NCBI RefSeq assembly: GCF_002215215.1
Contig: NZ_CP018632.1
Span: forward strand, 2,104,501-2,168,500
DNA from: Granulosicoccus antarcticus IMCC3135
Lineage (GTDB): Bacteria > Pseudomonadota > Gammaproteobacteria > Granulosicoccales > Granulosicoccaceae
DNA: 64,000 nucleotides
Reading direction: 5' to 3'
Shown here piece by piece: positions 1 to 8,522 of the stretch. Position 1 is the stretch's first letter. Each line of letters opens with the position of its first letter. The translations under genes and the position numbers were made by a program. A model generated the notes under the pieces. The model saw only the letters and a list, made by a program, of their open reading frames with translations, was not told the origin of the DNA and searched no databases.

Positions 1-366
1 ATGCTCTCTGGCGCTGTCTTCAGCACTGATTCTGGTGATCAGGGGAAAGCAGACTCTGGGCGTTGTCTCCGTATTGATATTGGAAGCGGGGGCGCTGTGC
101 AGGTAGCCAATACGCAGCAGTGATTTACCGGTGTACCGGTACAAGAGAATCGAATACACGGCTTGACAGACTACTTCAGGCGATACGTTACATTGAGTCG
201 CAATTTGATCAATCAGTTTGATTGAGCGGGTGAAGGGCACCTCGACATTTGCTGTTGTCAGATTGTCTGAGATTTTGAGGCGAGGTCGGTCGCAGGGAAT
301 CTCCAGCGGGTCTATCTGCTGGCTTGTCGCAGTTGCCCAAAAGGACAACGCAGAGGAGCTTTCCAT
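1..366 (-). CDS. NRPS-like condensation-domain protein, N-terminal part (runs off window)
   Basis: All 122 codons from an ATG at 366 to the window edge are open on the minus strand, so the gene is cut by position 1. The start reads MESSSALSFW, followed by LEIPCDRPR at residues 21-29, then a helical stretch ending LYRYTG near residues 77-82. This order (FW, then LP-DRPRP, then a helix ending in LLxRYTG) is what is seen at the condensation-domain C-lobe that opens many nonribosomal peptide synthetases. It is known from that family; the adenylation and carrier domains would lie outside the window. A TATAAT box lies about 15 bp upstream. It could also be a stand-alone condensation-like acyltransferase. 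Confidence 0.7.
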   Translation of the reverse strand, partial: MESSSALSFWATATSQQIDPLEIPCDRPRLKISDNLTTANVEVPFTRSIKLIDQIATQCNVSPEVVCQAVYSILLYRYTGKSLLRIGYLHSAPASNINTETTPRVCFPLITRISAEDSAREH

Positions 367-380
367 ACGATGACACTCTA

Positions 381-386
381 ATTATA
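381..386 (-). promoter_or_regulatory. -10 box for the NRPS-like gene
   Basis: TATAAT on the minus strand, about 15 bases before the ATG at 366. No good -35 box is visible 17 bases further up, so the promoter may be weak or activated. Confidence 0.35.
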
Positions 387-531
387 CATAACGTAATTGA
401 AGGGGCGATCTTAGCGTTTTTCGCTATTCCCAACAAGACAGTGGTGGAGGCATTTGTCGTGAAATTTTGTGTACTGCGTGCTGAGGGCCGCCTGAGTACA
501 GCACCTCATAGGGTGTTCTCCATCAGGAGTC

Positions 532-609
532 CGTCGGTGCGCTGAAGTCAAAGGTGAGCGGGTAGAAAAATGATAGCGACTGCTTTGATGGTCATTTTTC
601 GCACCGACG
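532..609. repeat. Nested perfect inverted repeats
   Basis: CGTCGGTGCG at 532-541 pairs perfectly with CGCACCGACG at 600-609. Inside it GAAAAATGA at 565-573 pairs perfectly with TCATTTTTC at 592-600. The two stems abut on the right side and leave a 23-base bulge on the left. Transcribed, this could be a two-part hairpin; as DNA it could be a cruciform or operator. Function unknown. Confidence 0.6.
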
Positions 610-754
610 CTTGACCTTTCAAGCCAATAGCTTAAAACTCCGTCAATGGGAATTTTATCCCGACAACAACAGTGCTGTTTATGTGTTGTGCCGTCAAGGC
701 ATTGCTGCACTTGAGGTAGTGTATTTTGTGTGGCCCCTTCATTTTTTCTAGACC

Positions 755-1603
755 ATGAGCGAGACTCTCAAGTTATCGCTGGCTAAGTCTGTGGTCAGTA
801 TTCTGCGCCCGATGATTCGGTTGCTCATACGATTCGAGGTTACTCACCTTGAACTCAGTGAGCTGGTTCGCCAAACCTATGTAGAAGTGGCCGACAGGGA
901 CTTCGCCATAGAAGGCGAGGAGATGACGATATCAAGGGTTGCTGTGCTGACCGGATTGAGCCGCAAGGAAGTGGTGCGATTGCGCAATCTGCTCGATGAA
1001 AGCACTACCAGTCTCAAGCAGAAGCCTAATCGCGCGCAAAGAGTGGTGCAAGGCTGGTTGGCTGACAAGGAATTTCTGGACCGGAAGCGTAATCCCAGGG
1101 TTTTACCTATCAAAGGACATAAATCCAGTTTTGTGACGTTGGTCAAACGCTACAGTGGCGATATAACTTATGGTGCAGTGCTCGAAGAGCTGAACCGGTC
1201 TGGCGTCACCAGTCAGCCTGATGAATACAGCGTAGCGCTGGTGAATCCAGCCTATATTCCTCACGCGGATGATCTGGATCAGGTGAGAATACTGTCCATG
1301 TGCGTTGCCGATTTGTTCTGGACAGGGGTGTCCAATGTTGATGCCGACCCGGGTGACAAAATGTTTCAACGACAAGTCACTTATAACTTGCTGGATGAGT
1401 GCAGCGCGCACGATTTCAAGGTGTACTCTACAGAGAAGGCGGCTGAGCTCATCGCGGATTTGAACAAGTTTCTGGCGAAGAAGCGTGAACAGGCCGGGAA
1501 AAAAACTTACGGAAAGTCGAAGCGGGTTGGTATGGGAATCTACTATCTTGAAGAAACCCAAATGTCGATGAACGACAGTAACAAGGATAAAGAAGAGCGG
1601 TGA
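755..1603 (+). CDS. DUF6502 family protein
   Basis: A 282-residue protein of the uncharacterised DUF6502 family, recognised from its N-terminal pattern (LRPMIRLLIRFEVTHLELSELV, residues about 18-40, broken here only for description) and a helix-turn-helix-like stretch TISRVAVLTGLSRKEVVRLR at about 58-77. The turn and the basic C-terminus suggest nucleic-acid binding, but no function is established for the family. No signal peptide or membrane segment. The start ATG has no strong ribosome site. It ends inside a GTGA overlap with the following lipoprotein gene, so the two are probably translated together. Confidence 0.75.
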   Translation: MSETLKLSLAKSVVSILRPMIRLLIRFEVTHLELSELVRQTYVEVADRDFAIEGEEMTISRVAVLTGLSRKEVVRLRNLLDESTTSLKQKPNRAQRVVQGWLADKEFLDRKRNPRVLPIKGHKSSFVTLVKRYSGDITYGAVLEELNRSGVTSQPDEYSVALVNPAYIPHADDLDQVRILSMCVADLFWTGVSNVDADPGDKMFQRQVTYNLLDECSAHDFKVYSTEKAAELIADLNKFLAKKREQAGKKTYGKSKRVGMGIYYLEETQMSMNDSNKDKEER

Positions 1604-4053
1604 AAGGTATTACCCGAAACAGGCATGGAAACCATCCTCTCATGAAATTATTCGCAAGGCTGTTGTTGCTTCTGGCTATGGCGTCGCTGGTAGGCTGTAA
1701 TTTCGAGGAACCATCGGATGAGTCTGGCGTGGTCGGTACCGGTATCACTTTTCGCGGTACGATCAGTGAACAGCAGCAGCTTGCCGACAATGAAATTGAA
1801 ATCAGAGCGCAGTCAGGTGAACGAACAACAGCAATAATTGGCAATGACGGGCAATACTCTGCTGAGGGGGCACTCGGTTCAGGGCCCTGGCTGATCAGAA
1901 GTAGTCTGGGCAATGACAACTACCACTATGGTGTTGCGTATCCTGAGGCCATTGCGCACATCCACAGCTATACCGACGTGGTGCTTCGCAGCTGGTTTCT
2001 CGGGCGCTACGATATCAGTGATATCGATGCCGCTTTTGAATCCGCTGACACACTGCCGGAGTTGCCGTCAGCCGATCAATTCACGGACTTGGCCGGGCTG
2101 TACCTTCGCCTTGTGGAGTTTGTGCTTGAAGACTATGGCTTGACTGGCAAACAATTGTTGTCCGAGCCATTCCGTGCGGATGATACCGGTGTTGATCTGT
2201 TTCTGGATCTGAACCCCGTGTTTGTTGATGAAAATGGCGGAAGACAAATCACTATTGTGATAACTGACCCTGCCAGCAAGATTCAGACGTCAACCAATGC
2301 AGACATATTGCTAGGTGTCGTGGAGGGGGTAAGTGACACACAGCCGCCATCCATGCCATCAGATCTAAGAGTATTGAATGGTGTTTCCGGTGAGCCAGTG
2401 CTCGTTTGGGAGCCGTCTACAGATAACACCGTAGTTATTGGCTATGATGTTTTGCGAGACGGTCAACTCATAGCAACGACGCCTTACCCTGTCTATACGG
2501 ACACTGGGGCATCTGCAGCCGCATTTCACTTCTATGAAGTGCAATCCATAGACACTGCCGGCAACCGATCGGCAGCGGCTCAAGTCAGCACCGACAGTGT
2601 TGTCGATGGGGGTGGTGAAGCTCTGTCAACACCTGTCAATGTTGTTTCAGTGGTGTCGACTACGCAACGTGTAGAGCTGAGTTGGACTCAGGATAGGATC
2701 GATGTTGTGGCTGGGTTCAATATCTATCGAGGACCCAGCGTCGATACGCTGTCCTCGTTACCACTGGTGAGGGTAAGCAGCACCAGTGTGACTGACGCTA
2801 CGATATCAGCTGGTCAAGAGTACTGGTATGCGGTAACTGCTGTTGACGCTCGTGGTAACGAATCCCCGCAAAGTGAGCCGCTGCGTGTATTGACCACAGG
2901 CATTGCACTTACTCCACCGGAGTCTTCACCGCAAACGGTACCTGCGTTAGCGGGATTGAATGTTCCCGATACGGAGGCGATGAGTTGCGACGCTGTTTTT
3001 CCGACTTATAACATCGATACTGAGCTGACGCCTGCAGCTGGTTGCTACCAGGTTGAAGGCGATATTGTTGTAGACAACTTTGGCGTGCTGAAGCTTCAGC
3101 CAGGTGTTGTTCTCAAATTTGCAGCAGGCAGCAAATTACTCATCGGAACCCATGGCCGCCTGGTATCGGAAGGTTCTGATGACAATCCTGTTGTTTTGAC
3201 AGGTCAGCGTCTTGTCGAAGGGTGGTGGTGGGGTGTCGAGTTCAACCACAGTGATGACTCTAGAAATATAATCAGTCGCACCGTCATCGAATATCATGGC
3301 AGCAACACCGAAGCGGCGGCAGGCATAGCTCTGGTTTCCTCGACAAATGACTCTTCACGGCTACGTGTGGAAAATTCATTGATTCGTTACGGCGGATGGA
3401 GTGGTATTGATATCTCGGGGCTGGATGCAAAGCTGGATTCATTCAAAGGCAATCTTGTCACCCAGAATCGCCGTGCTGCAACTACCGACTACACCTCTCT
3501 GTCGGCGTTTAATGATGATAGTAGTTTTATAGATAACGACCTTAACCGGCTAGTCGTTGTAGGTGCTTCGATTGATGAGGATGTTGTTTTTGACGATATT
3601 GGACTTCCGCTACAAATAGGTGCTATCAATCAGGTACGCGGTACCATCATTATCAATGCGGGTGTGAAGATGTATTTTATTGGGGGGGATGTGTTTATCG
3701 TGCGTGGGAATCTTGCAATAAGAGGCACTGCCAATAATCCCGTGGTGTTGACGTCAATAAATGAAACACCAGGTAGCTGGAAAGGCTTGCAGCTTGTCGA
3801 AGGTGCAAACGCAGAAATCAGTAATGTCATCATCGAAAATGGTGGCATGATCGGTAGTAGAAGTCCGGAAGGGTCCAACCTGTTCGCCAACGATGCCAGA
3901 ATGTCTCTTGAAAACGTGACGCTGCGTTCAAGCTCATCGTATGGGTATCATGAAACAGGGAATCAAGTGACGATAGACAGGGCTGATAATATCAATATTG
4001 TCGACAATGCAAGGGTAGATGTCGTGAGTCTCGTTGAGCGTAATGGTTCATGA
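1600..4053 (+). CDS. Lipoprotein with two FN3 domains and a beta-helix-like region
   Basis: An 817-residue exported protein. The GTG start at 1600 overlaps the previous stop (GTGA) and has a strong AAGAAGAG ribosome site; an inner ATG at 1642 is an alternative but lacks one. The signal peptide ends at a lipobox ASLVGC with Cys33, so the protein should be lipid-anchored. Two fibronectin type III domains lie at about residues 246-330 and 340-430, each ending in the typical Y-V-x-A-x-D-x-x-GN-S pattern. From about 490 to 800 the sequence has repeated blocks such as LQPGVVLKFAAGSKLLIGTH followed by NPVVLTG, which look like turns of a right-handed parallel beta-helix. Likely a surface adhesin or carbohydrate-binding lipoprotein; no catalytic motif seen. 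Confidence 0.75.
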   Translation: MKGITRNRHGNHPLMKLFARLLLLLAMASLVGCNFEEPSDESGVVGTGITFRGTISEQQQLADNEIEIRAQSGERTTAIIGNDGQYSAEGALGSGPWLIRSSLGNDNYHYGVAYPEAIAHIHSYTDVVLRSWFLGRYDISDIDAAFESADTLPELPSADQFTDLAGLYLRLVEFVLEDYGLTGKQLLSEPFRADDTGVDLFLDLNPVFVDENGGRQITIVITDPASKIQTSTNADILLGVVEGVSDTQPPSMPSDLRVLNGVSGEPVLVWEPSTDNTVVIGYDVLRDGQLIATTPYPVYTDTGASAAAFHFYEVQSIDTAGNRSAAAQVSTDSVVDGGGEALSTPVNVVSVVSTTQRVELSWTQDRIDVVAGFNIYRGPSVDTLSSLPLVRVSSTSVTDATISAGQEYWYAVTAVDARGNESPQSEPLRVLTTGIALTPPESSPQTVPALAGLNVPDTEAMSCDAVFPTYNIDTELTPAAGCYQVEGDIVVDNFGVLKLQPGVVLKFAAGSKLLIGTHGRLVSEGSDDNPVVLTGQRLVEGWWWGVEFNHSDDSRNIISRTVIEYHGSNTEAAAGIALVSSTNDSSRLRVENSLIRYGGWSGIDISGLDAKLDSFKGNLVTQNRRAATTDYTSLSAFNDDSSFIDNDLNRLVVVGASIDEDVVFDDIGLPLQIGAINQVRGTIIINAGVKMYFIGGDVFIVRGNLAIRGTANNPVVLTSINETPGSWKGLQLVEGANAEISNVIIENGGMIGSRSPEGSNLFANDARMSLENVTLRSSSSYGYHETGNQVTIDRADNINIVDNARVDVVSLVERNGS

Positions 4054-4108
4054 CAAGCTGTACGAGTCAGCGTCATCAGCGCGTTTAGTCAAACGAAGGA
4101 GATAGACA

Positions 4109-5053
4109 GTGGCCGATAAGTGCGAAATAATCATCGATACCGATCCTGGGCAAGATGATGCAATTGCTATCTTGTTGGCTTTGGCAAGCCCCGAACTTGA
4201 TGTGCTTGGCATTACAGCCGTTGCGGGTAATGTGCCACTGACGTTGACAACCAGCAACATTTGCAAAGTGTGCGAACTGGCGAGTAGGTCGAACACCAAG
4301 GTGTACGTTGGTTCAGACCGACCGATCAAGCGCGAACTATTTACCGCTGAGTATGTGCACGGTGCTACGGGATTAAATGGTACTCAACTGCCTGAGCCCA
4401 GCATGGCATTACAAGAGCAGCACGCGGTTGACTTCATTATAGAAACCATACTGTCTCGGCCGAACAAGTCAGTGACTCTTTGCACGCTTGGGCCATTGAC
4501 GAATATAGGCAAAGCGCTCTCCAAGGCGCCTGAAATTGCCCCTCGTATTAAAGAGTTAGTGATGATGGGTGGCGGCTTGTTTGAAGGTGGCAACGTGACG
4601 CCTGTTGCTGAGTTCAATATCTACGTAGATCCTGAGGCGGCCAAGCTGACCTTTGATGCCGGAATTCCTATCGTAGTGATGCCATTGGATGTCACGCACA
4701 AGACGTTAACTACAAAGTCACGAATCGATGCATTTCGGGCGCTAGGAACCAAAGTGGGAACAGCCTCTGCCGAATGGTTGGATTTTTTCGAGCGATTTGA
4801 TGAGGAAAAGTACGGTACCGATGGTGGACCGCTTCATGATCCTAATGTCATTGCCTATCTTTTGAAGCCTGAGCTATATTCTGGTCGCCACATCAATGTG
4901 GAAATCGAGACTGAATCTGCATTGACCGTTGGTATGACCGTAGCGGACTATTGGCGTGTTACCGACAGGCCTCGAAACGCGATCTGGATGACTGAGGTGG
5001 ATAGCGATGGTTTTTTCGATTTGATTTTAGAGCGTCTTGCGGTGTTTGCATAG
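4109..5053 (+). CDS. Nucleoside hydrolase, IunH/RihA type
   Basis: A 314-residue cytoplasmic enzyme that should split the N-glycosidic bond of nucleosides into base and ribose. The calcium-binding motif DTDPGQDDA is at residues 10-18, the central MMGGG motif near 151-156 and the catalytic HDP motif (GPLHDPN) near 246, all as in the inosine-uridine nucleoside hydrolase family. Length is normal. The GTG start at 4109 has AAGGAGA seven bases upstream. Base preference cannot be told. It is a single gene, convergent with the oxidoreductase downstream. Confidence 0.9.
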   Translation: MADKCEIIIDTDPGQDDAIAILLALASPELDVLGITAVAGNVPLTLTTSNICKVCELASRSNTKVYVGSDRPIKRELFTAEYVHGATGLNGTQLPEPSMALQEQHAVDFIIETILSRPNKSVTLCTLGPLTNIGKALSKAPEIAPRIKELVMMGGGLFEGGNVTPVAEFNIYVDPEAAKLTFDAGIPIVVMPLDVTHKTLTTKSRIDAFRALGTKVGTASAEWLDFFERFDEEKYGTDGGPLHDPNVIAYLLKPELYSGRHINVEIETESALTVGMTVADYWRVTDRPRNAIWMTEVDSDGFFDLILERLAVFA

Positions 5054-5221
5054 ACCGGCAGAGTTCATGGATCACCGCCTCTACACGTTGCTGTGATAGC
5101 CATTGGCTATAACTGTCAGGCATGCGTAGATAGGGTATCTCCGGTCAGCACCGCTACATAGTCTGGAGGTGGGTTCTAGGCTGGGTATCAGTGTGTCATT
5201 GAGCCAGGTGAAGTGTTCAGA

Positions 5222-6442
5222 CTATCGAAGAGATTTCAGGGCGATACTCGGATCACAAAGAGCATCCTTTGAAATCGGAACAGCTTTTTCGATCAGCTTT
5301 GTGGCCAGGCGTATATCCTTTGCAATCTTGAGCCCTGGAGCAATTCCGCAGGCATAGCCTAATGTTCCATCGGTGTTCAGACCGAACGTGATGTGGTGAG
5401 TCTCATCGTAGGATCTTTGTACAAGTTGCATTTGGGTGGAGGGCAGTCCGGCTACCTGTAATACGTGATCATATTGTTCAGACCAGAACCACGGGGACTT
5501 GATGTAACTGCGGGCAGTCTGTGCAACCATATTGTGGCCGGCGATTTCGCCCTGATCTCCGGCGGCCTGCCAGGACTCCAGTCGGGTTGCCTGGCCACCG
5601 GGGCCATAGAGTGGAAAAGCACAGCAGTCGCCTGCGGCATATATATCAGGATCGCTACTGCGCAAGTGCGAATCAACAACAATTCCATTGGATACCGCCA
5701 GGCCTGCCTGCTGCGCCAATTCGGTTGAAGCGAGTGAGCCGATACCCGCGATAATCATGTCTGTTGTGATTGTCGTGCCATTGCTCAGCTTTACAGTACA
5801 AGGCTGACTCATGATCTCTTCTATCGCTACATCAAAGCTGAACTGTACTTCATGCCGCTGGTGAATCTGTTGAACAATGCGGGACACTTCCATGCTTACG
5901 GCACGTGATAATAGTCTGTCCGCTGCTTCTACGACATGCACAGCCACACCTGCTGCTCGCAGGCTGGCGGCCAGTTCCAGGCCGATGAATCCGCCACCGA
6001 TGATGACGGCCTGCCTGGCGACACTGGCAGCCTGTTTCAGTTTTACGGTATCGGCGATATCGCGTAGATAATGTATAGCTGTGTCACCGTTTGTTGCTGG
6101 CGGAAGTTGACGGGCGTTAGCGCCGGTTGCGAGCAATAGTTTTGAATAGGCCCATTGGCTACCGTCGCTCAGGACAAGTTGCTTGTTGCCAGTGTCCAGG
6201 CTGATCACTTTTCCGGCGATGCGCTCTACGTTGGCGGCATTCAACTGTTCTATCGGGACGATAGGCAGAGCGCAGGTAACGGCATCGTCAGACCACTTGG
6301 ACAGAGGTGGACGTTCATAGGGTAGCTCAGAGCCCTCATCTGCAATAATCGTTACGGGCCCTTCATGGCCAGCCTCCCGGATCGCAAGAGCCGCTCTGAT
6401 GGCTGCGTGTCCCGCACCGATTATCAGGATTCTGTTAGTCAT
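5222..6442 (-). CDS. FAD-dependent ferredoxin reductase
   Basis: A 406-residue pyridine-nucleotide-disulfide type oxidoreductase, of the class that reduces ferredoxin or rubredoxin for oxygenases (BenC/ThcD/MocF-like). The FAD-binding IGAGHAA is at residues 7-13, the NAD(P)H-binding IIGGGFIGLELA near 145-156, the second FAD motif DIYAAGDCC near 262-270. No redox-active CxxxxC pair, which fits the ferredoxin reductase class. It is on the same strand as the membrane hydroxylase at 6569-7600 (126 bp apart), and a Rieske ferredoxin lies at 9393, so the three can form one electron chain (inference). Confidence 0.88.
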   Translation of the reverse strand: MTNRILIIGAGHAAIRAALAIREAGHEGPVTIIADEGSELPYERPPLSKWSDDAVTCALPIVPIEQLNAANVERIAGKVISLDTGNKQLVLSDGSQWAYSKLLLATGANARQLPPATNGDTAIHYLRDIADTVKLKQAASVARQAVIIGGGFIGLELAASLRAAGVAVHVVEAADRLLSRAVSMEVSRIVQQIHQRHEVQFSFDVAIEEIMSQPCTVKLSNGTTITTDMIIAGIGSLASTELAQQAGLAVSNGIVVDSHLRSSDPDIYAAGDCCAFPLYGPGGQATRLESWQAAGDQGEIAGHNMVAQTARSYIKSPWFWSEQYDHVLQVAGLPSTQMQLVQRSYDETHHITFGLNTDGTLGYACGIAPGLKIAKDIRLATKLIEKAVPISKDALCDPSIALKSLR

Positions 6443-6568
6443 GGTTTATACCAGCGGTTCGATTTTTGGTCATGGGGATAGCTGCCTATTAAATAGAGGT
6501 GCCCTCGGCAAAGGCCAGAGGGCAGGAGAAACTATTTTCTGAGGCAAATCTGGATGGCAGGAGCCAGT

Positions 6569-7600
6569 CTAGCTGGCGTCGACTTGTTGCCCTTGCACAC
6601 GTTTTTTGTGCACTTCACGAAAATGCAAATCAGACTCCGGTGAGCCATCGTGCAGACTGCCGAACCACTTGTCCAAAGGCACGTTGCTTTCGCCGAAATT
6701 TACATTGTGATAACGGTGATGCAGGTAGTGCATGTACCGATCATTGCGGACGGATTTTTCATCGCCGAAGACGATTTCGTCAAAACCGGAGTGACTGACA
6801 GCGGGGCCCAGCCCCGTCTGGAAGGCATTGAACATCATGTGTAATGGGTGACTGGGTACGACCACATGGATTAATACACAGCTGAAATACAACAGGTGTT
6901 CTACCGGATGCATGGCCATGCCCGACCAGGGGCCGACATTCACATTCTTGTGGTGCAGGTAGTGGACGCGATCATATAAAGGCTTCCAGTGGATCAGGCG
7001 ATGAATGCAGTAGAAGTGGAAGTTTCTCCAAAATGGCACGAGTGCCATGGCCAGGCAGAACCAGACAGGGTTGCTGGAAAAATCGATATAGGGCAACCAG
7101 TCGTTGGCGTAGGCCCACCACAGCCCGCACTCATACGCACTCCAGAACAGAGCACCACAGTATGACCAGAACATGTTGTCCCAGACCTGATCCTTGAACA
7201 GAAAGGTCGGGTTGTTTTTGGACATCCAGTTGGCATTGTATTTTTTCTGCCGACCCTGTTTGCGCCAGCGGTAGAACCACAGATGAAAAACACCATTCCA
7301 GAGCGTCAGCAGGATCACGTTGCGCGCTATGATTTCCAGGATCCAGTCAGCACTCAGGCTGCCCATGCGATCCAGAGAGGGGGTGAAGAAGGCATAGCTG
7401 ATGCCGATCACCAGCATGTAAATGGCAAACCAGGGTGCAAAAAAGCCTGGAAAACCGAAGAGCCATTTTGCTATGCCCTTCACATTGAGCGGGTCATTGA
7501 GCAAGGGCTCCAGATACACAGGCCTGCCGGAGCGCCATTCGCCACGACGGTCACGGGTTTGTCCGTGCTCGTCGATGGTCGTTTTCGGTTTTTTTGCCAT
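6569..7600 (-). CDS. Sterol desaturase / fatty acid hydroxylase family membrane enzyme
   Basis: A 343-residue membrane di-iron enzyme. The histidine boxes are present in order: HRLIH near residue 200, HYLHHKN then HPVEH about 15-35 residues later, and HYLHHRYHN near 290, matching the fatty acid hydroxylase superfamily. At least three hydrophobic segments precede and separate them. These enzymes hydroxylate or desaturate a substrate using O2 and reduced ferredoxin; both a reductase and a Rieske ferredoxin are encoded nearby. Divergent from the GntR gene, with a strong palindrome between them, so the regulator probably controls it. Substrate unknown. Confidence 0.87.
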   Translation of the reverse strand: MAKKPKTTIDEHGQTRDRRGEWRSGRPVYLEPLLNDPLNVKGIAKWLFGFPGFFAPWFAIYMLVIGISYAFFTPSLDRMGSLSADWILEIIARNVILLTLWNGVFHLWFYRWRKQGRQKKYNANWMSKNNPTFLFKDQVWDNMFWSYCGALFWSAYECGLWWAYANDWLPYIDFSSNPVWFCLAMALVPFWRNFHFYCIHRLIHWKPLYDRVHYLHHKNVNVGPWSGMAMHPVEHLLYFSCVLIHVVVPSHPLHMMFNAFQTGLGPAVSHSGFDEIVFGDEKSVRNDRYMHYLHHRYHNVNFGESNVPLDKWFGSLHDGSPESDLHFREVHKKRVQGQQVDAS

Positions 7601-7695
7601 GAACTTGACTCCTTGCTGGCGTTTGATCGAGATAGGTCAACAGTTTACTGTTGAACTTTTCTATAAAGTACGACATATTCTAGTATCATGCAATA

Positions 7696-7724
7696 TTCGA
7701 AAGTATTAAAACTTTCGAAAGTTT
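7696..7724. promoter_or_regulatory. Palindromic operator between hydroxylase and GntR regulator
   Basis: TTCGAAAGT at 7696-7704 and ACTTTCGAA at 7711-7719 form a 9-bp inverted repeat; the right arm also belongs to a perfect 16-bp palindrome AAACTTTCGAAAGTTT at 7709-7724. It sits about 30 bp before the GTG of the GntR gene and about 100 bp before the hydroxylase start. Confidence 0.65.
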
Positions 7725-7754
7725 GATTTTCTCACCCAAACGGATGAACACAAC

Positions 7755-8474
7755 GTGGCGACTGATAGCGAAGAGCTGTACGAAACATTGCGTCAGGGCC
7801 TGATCTACGGGCGCTGGAAGTCGGGTGAGCGATTAATTCCCCAACACCTCAAGGAAGAACTGAGCTGTACCAGTAGTGTGTTGCGCGAGGCTTTGCTGCG
7901 TCTGGCGGGTGAGGGCTTGATCGTCTCCGAGAAGAATCTTGGCTTTCGGGCGGTCACCCATTCGCAGAACACTTTTCGCGAAGCGGCGCATCTGCGATTG
8001 ATTCTGGAGCGCGAGGCGGCGGAGCTTTCACTCGAGCGCGGCGACTTCAACTGGGAGCTGGCCTTGACAGCTGCCTATCAGAAACTTGCCTATGTAGAGC
8101 GACAGATGATCGATAGCGGTGATGTTGAGCAGCTGGTTCAGCACTGGTCTTTGCAGGACTGGAATTTTCATTACACCCTGATGTCAGCCTGCGACTCGGC
8201 GCTGCTGATGCGTGCCTACAAGACGGCTTTTGACACATTCCGGATGTATGCCGTGGCACAGATACCTGAATTCGGATTTGGTCGCGAAGTGACGATGAGC
8301 GAGCACAAGGCCATCTACGAGGCTGCCATCAACCGGGATGTCGCCGGTTGCCTGGCTGCCATAGAAACGCATGTGACGGTCTATCAGAACAAGAACCGAT
8401 CCGAGACCCCGTTGCCTTTGAAGGGGCAGCCTGCAGCACGATTGCACTTGACGGGCGGCACGCGCAAAGCCTGA
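7755..8474 (+). CDS. GntR-family (FadR/FCD) transcriptional regulator
   Basis: A 239-residue regulator. The N-terminal winged helix covers residues about 5-70, with GERLIPQHLKEELSCTSSVL typical of GntR; the C-terminal half is an all-helical FCD ligand-binding domain with the metal-binding histidine pattern (HYTL, EH near 180, ETH near 207). The GTG start at 7755 follows the palindrome directly. It heads a run with the PanB-like enzyme (8523) and Rieske ferredoxin (9393). It probably represses the oxygenase genes until a pathway intermediate binds (inference). Confidence 0.88.
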   Translation: MATDSEELYETLRQGLIYGRWKSGERLIPQHLKEELSCTSSVLREALLRLAGEGLIVSEKNLGFRAVTHSQNTFREAAHLRLILEREAAELSLERGDFNWELALTAAYQKLAYVERQMIDSGDVEQLVQHWSLQDWNFHYTLMSACDSALLMRAYKTAFDTFRMYAVAQIPEFGFGREVTMSEHKAIYEAAINRDVAGCLAAIETHVTVYQNKNRSETPLPLKGQPAARLHLTGGTRKA

Positions 8475-8522
8475 GTATCAACGGGCTTTGTGCCTCGTTC
8501 TAGCATTTATGGAGTATTACCA

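Larger units (their letters stand above)
367..754. other. Divergent intergenic region without a gene
   Basis: A 388-bp gap between the NRPS-like gene (minus) and the DUF6502 gene (plus). Reading frames here have no start with a ribosome site and no recognisable protein. It holds the -10 box at 381-386 and the nested inverted repeat at 532-609. Confidence 0.5.

Noticed and set aside
411-710. 99-codon frame on the minus strand in the first gap
   Set aside because: Reads across the nested inverted repeat, no ribosome site, no recognisable protein.
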